Positions 61,895-64,000 of a stretch of 64,000 bases of DNA are shown piece after piece. The stretch is from the NCBI RefSeq assembly GCF_014253075.1, contig NZ_JACLZJ010000001.1:1240001-1304000 (forward strand), written 5' to 3'. The stretch's first letter is position 1. Every line of letters starts with the position of its first letter. Source of the stretch: Ochrobactrum sp. CM-21-5. Its GTDB lineage: Bacteria > Pseudomonadota > Alphaproteobacteria > Rhizobiales > Rhizobiaceae. Both the position numbers and the translations under genes were made by a program. Under the pieces are notes generated by a model that was not told the origin of the DNA, made no database searches, and saw nothing but the letters and a program-made list of their open reading frames with translations.

Positions 61895-62578
61895 TCAGCC
61901 GACCGGCGAAGGGGAAACGGCATCGAGGCCAAGCTTGCCGTTCTCCATGATTTTCAGCTCCAGCTCACGATAGCTTTCGATGCTCGTGTGGGATGTTTGG
62001 GGTGAATGCGGATGCGTCGCGGTGACGACCACCACGCAAGCACCTGCGGTTTCTCCCGCCACTATGCCTGCTGGAGCATCTTCGAAAACCAGGCAGTTTC
62101 GGGTGTTGAAACCAAGCTTTCTGGCTCCAAGCTCGAAGCATTCGGGGCTTGGTTTGCCGCGCTCTACATCCTCTGCGGAAACGATTGTCTTCGGCATAGG
62201 CAGGCCAGCGGCCTTGACCCGGCGGCGAGCAAGTTCCAAGGGTGCCGAGGTGACAATGGCCCAGCGATCTTCAGGCAGAGAGCTTAGAAATTCGTGTGCG
62301 CCTTCGATGGGCGCAATGCCGTCGATGTCCGCCATTTCCGCTTCAAGCAATATTTCCGCCTCGCGGATCGGGTCAACGCCCGGAAGGCCGAGGCGACGAA
62401 CTGTCTCGACGGCGCGGACGCCATGTATTGTCGGCAGGAATGTTACCGGATCTATGCCATGGCGTTTTGCCCATTCACTCCAAACGCGCTCGGTCGCCGC
62501 TATGGAGCTCAATATCGTGCCATCCATATCGAATAGAAAGGCATCGAACGATTTGCCGAAGGGAGAAAGGGAGGTCAC
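61895..62578 (-). CDS. HAD family phosphatase (subfamily IA)
   Basis: 227 residues. Motif I FDMDGTI with nucleophile Asp, motif II VTSAPLE, Lys in RGKPSPE and motif IV FEDAPAG. Cap domain helical, so subfamily IA; similar to sugar-phosphatases (YfbT/GPP type). Starts on GTG 62578 with AAGGA upstream. Convergent with phnM, so a phosphonate link is possible but unproven. Confidence 0.88.
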   Translation of the reverse strand: MTSLSPFGKSFDAFLFDMDGTILSSIAATERVWSEWAKRHGIDPVTFLPTIHGVRAVETVRRLGLPGVDPIREAEILLEAEMADIDGIAPIEGAHEFLSSLPEDRWAIVTSAPLELARRRVKAAGLPMPKTIVSAEDVERGKPSPECFELGARKLGFNTRNCLVFEDAPAGIVAGETAGACVVVVTATHPHSPQTSHTSIESYRELELKIMENGKLGLDAVSPSPVG

Positions 62579-62858
62579 ACCGCATTTCCTTGAATGACAG
62601 GGGAAGAATCGGATGAATAGGTTTCACGTCCGATCATAATGCGGAATTGAACAGAAAGTCACAGCCTTCTCCCCTGAATGAGGCTATGGAAGCCGTGCAG
62701 ATGAAAATCCGGCGCAAGCCACTATATTATGGCAGCAAGCGGGCTGCTCCGGAACTTGATCATTGCGTGTGTTTATGGCTTTTTGCACCGCTTGAAAGCC
62801 GAGCGAAGATCAGGGAAGAAATGGCGGGCTGAATCGCCTTCTCAGGGTTGTTGTGTAA

Positions 62859-63872
62859 ATGATTGATATAAAAAATAAAAACAGCATCTATCCGGATCGC
62901 CGTTTCGCCGTTGCGCCCATGATCGACTGGACCGATCGTCATTGCAGGTATCTCCATCGGCTGTTTTCGAAGCACGCGCTTCTCTATACGGAGATGGTTG
63001 TGGCCGATGCCATCCTCCATGGTCCGCGTGAGCGTTTGCTTGGTTTTGATGACACGCAGCATCCGGTTGCACTCCAGCTCGGCGGCTCCGATCCGGTGAA
63101 GCTTGCCGAAGCGGCGAAGATAGGTATCGATTTCGGATATGATGAGATCAATCTGAATGTCGGCTGCCCTTCGGACCGGGTTCAATCAGGCACATTCGGC
63201 GCTTGCCTGATGCAGACGCCGGATGTGGTTGCGAGCTGTGTGGCGGCGATGAAAAAAGCCGTGTCTGTGCCGGTTACCGTCAAGTGCCGCATCGGCGTTG
63301 ATGACCAGGATACGGAAGTTGCGCTGGATGCCCTGGCTGGTTTGACGCTTGAAGCAGGCGCGGATGCGCTTTGGGTGCATGCGCGCAAGGCATGGCTGAA
63401 AGGGCTTTCACCCAAGGAAAACCGTGAAATTCCGCCGCTCGACTATGATCGCGTTTATCGCCTGAAAGCGCGGTTGGGAAACACATTTATCGGCATCAAT
63501 GGCGGTATTGGCACATTGGATGCGGCGCGGACGCATCTGGATCATGTTGACGGTGTCATGCTCGGGCGGGCAGCTTATCATAACCCGGCTTTGCTGGCGG
63601 AGGTTGATGGCTGCATCTACGGCGACGATGGATTAAGCGCTGACATGACCGCGATCATCGACGCCATGTGCGACTATATCGATTGGCATATCGCGTCCGG
63701 TGGCAGGCTCTCGCATGTAAGCCGCCATATGGTCGGGCTTTTTACAGGCCTGCCCGGTGCGCGTCGTTGGCGGCAGATTCTCTCTACTGATGCGACGAAG
63801 CCGGGAGCAACCAGCGACGTGCTACGGTTGGCGCATGCAGCAGTGACGGAAGCCAGTGCGGAAGTGGCTTGA
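62859..63872 (+). CDS. dusA: tRNA-dihydrouridine synthase A
   Basis: 337 residues. It reduces uridines 20/20a of tRNA with NADPH and FMN. FMN/TIM barrel motifs VAPMIDWTDRHCRYL, NLNVGCPSDRVQSGTFGACLM with the catalytic Cys, VKCRIG and INGGIGTL, plus GRAAYHNP. Start with an AT-rich leader (ATGATTGATATAAAA). Ends next to a short direct repeat, GAAGTGGCT(T/C). Confidence 0.95.
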   Translation: MIDIKNKNSIYPDRRFAVAPMIDWTDRHCRYLHRLFSKHALLYTEMVVADAILHGPRERLLGFDDTQHPVALQLGGSDPVKLAEAAKIGIDFGYDEINLNVGCPSDRVQSGTFGACLMQTPDVVASCVAAMKKAVSVPVTVKCRIGVDDQDTEVALDALAGLTLEAGADALWVHARKAWLKGLSPKENREIPPLDYDRVYRLKARLGNTFIGINGGIGTLDAARTHLDHVDGVMLGRAAYHNPALLAEVDGCIYGDDGLSADMTAIIDAMCDYIDWHIASGGRLSHVSRHMVGLFTGLPGARRWRQILSTDATKPGATSDVLRLAHAAVTEASAEVA

Positions 63873-63888
63873 AGTGGCTCTCGTTCCG

Positions 63889-64000
63889 TCACTTAAGCAA
63901 AGAGGCCACATGCGGGAACCGGCGCATGAACAGAATGATGAATTGCGCCGAAATCAGTATAAACGCACCCGCTGACAGCAGGAATGCATTCTCATATACC
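63889..64000 (-). CDS. C-terminal end of a membrane protein (runs off window)
   Basis: 37 codons up to the stop at 63891-63889. One hydrophobic stretch (AFLLSAGAFILISAQFIILF) then a basic tail MRRFPHVASLLK. Looks like the last membrane helix and cytoplasmic end of a polytopic protein, for example a small transporter or a DUF membrane protein. The rest lies outside the window, so no family can be named. Confidence 0.6.
   Translation of the reverse strand, partial: VYENAFLLSAGAFILISAQFIILFMRRFPHVASLLK

Noticed and set aside
62647..62832. Frame of 61 codons (or 43 from an inner ATG) between the HAD gene and dusA
   Set aside because: Starts on TTG without a ribosome site; the inner ATG lacks one too. 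Composition unremarkable; kept out for lack of support.

Overview
The window is a stretch of alphaproteobacterial chromosome, very probably Brucella in the broad sense (including the former Ochrobactrum). Grounds: a 14-gene nuo operon with an alphaproteobacterial-type NuoE (long C-terminal extension), the acpXL-lpxXL cluster used by Rhizobiales to put a very-long-chain fatty acid on lipid A, the F1-ATPase zeta subunit (DUF1476), DUF1127 proteins, a short-form ProRS, a GGAAC-N16-CGTT (EcfG-type) promoter and Rhizobiales-type palindromic repeats. This assignment rests on recognising families and layout, not on a database search.

Layout. 1-2.2 kb: start of an alpha-2-macroglobulin gene (running off the left edge), tRNA-Val, two tRNA-Asp in a 328-bp tandem duplication, and a 31-residue membrane peptide. 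2.8-18.4 kb: nuoABC, a GFA-family gene, nuoDEFGHI, a hairpin-rich gap, then nuoJKLMN. 18.4-26.2 kb: birA, RNase J, methylmalonyl-CoA epimerase, DUF1467, a gap of about 970 bp with opposed terminators, proS, lolC/E and lolD. 26.4-33.5 kb: a 28-residue peptide, dnaE, a DUF3008 gene under an EcfG-type promoter, a small secreted protein, an extensin-like protein and rpsD. 33.7-37.6 kb: ttcA, an inositol-phosphatase-family gene, an MFS drug exporter, grxD and bolA. 37.8-45.7 kb: purL, then a MocR-type regulator divergent from two DUF1127 genes, a lipoprotein, a GST, and purQ-purS-purC. 45.9-49.5 kb: ATPase zeta subunit, HpcH/HpaI aldolase, a P-loop kinase-like protein, an RBBP9-type hydrolase and a VOC protein. 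49.6-56.6 kb: purB, rpe, then lpxXL-adh-fabF1XL-fabF2XL-acpXL (written left to right; transcribed from acpXL towards lpxXL). 56.8-64 kb: a GH108 muramidase with a membrane anchor, galM, kdgK, DUF1045-phnM, a HAD phosphatase, dusA and the end of an unknown membrane protein.

How the genes work together. The nuo block encodes complete respiratory complex I. The purine genes purC, purS, purQ, purL and purB cover several steps of IMP/AMP synthesis. bolA and grxD form a probable Fe-S handling pair. The acpXL cluster makes and transfers a very-long-chain hydroxy fatty acid to lipid A; its second ketosynthase has lost the catalytic cysteine. lolC/E and lolD export lipoproteins, but their partner genes are not here.

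The window is mostly conserved core genome. I see no CRISPR array, transposase, integrase or prophage. I found no clear undescribed multi-gene system. The best leads are the MocR/DUF1127 locus with its repeated operator half-sites, the ketosynthase with Glu in place of Cys, a possible small RNA with a strong terminator at 22.4 kb, a perfect 27-bp palindrome inside birA, and two tiny membrane peptides.
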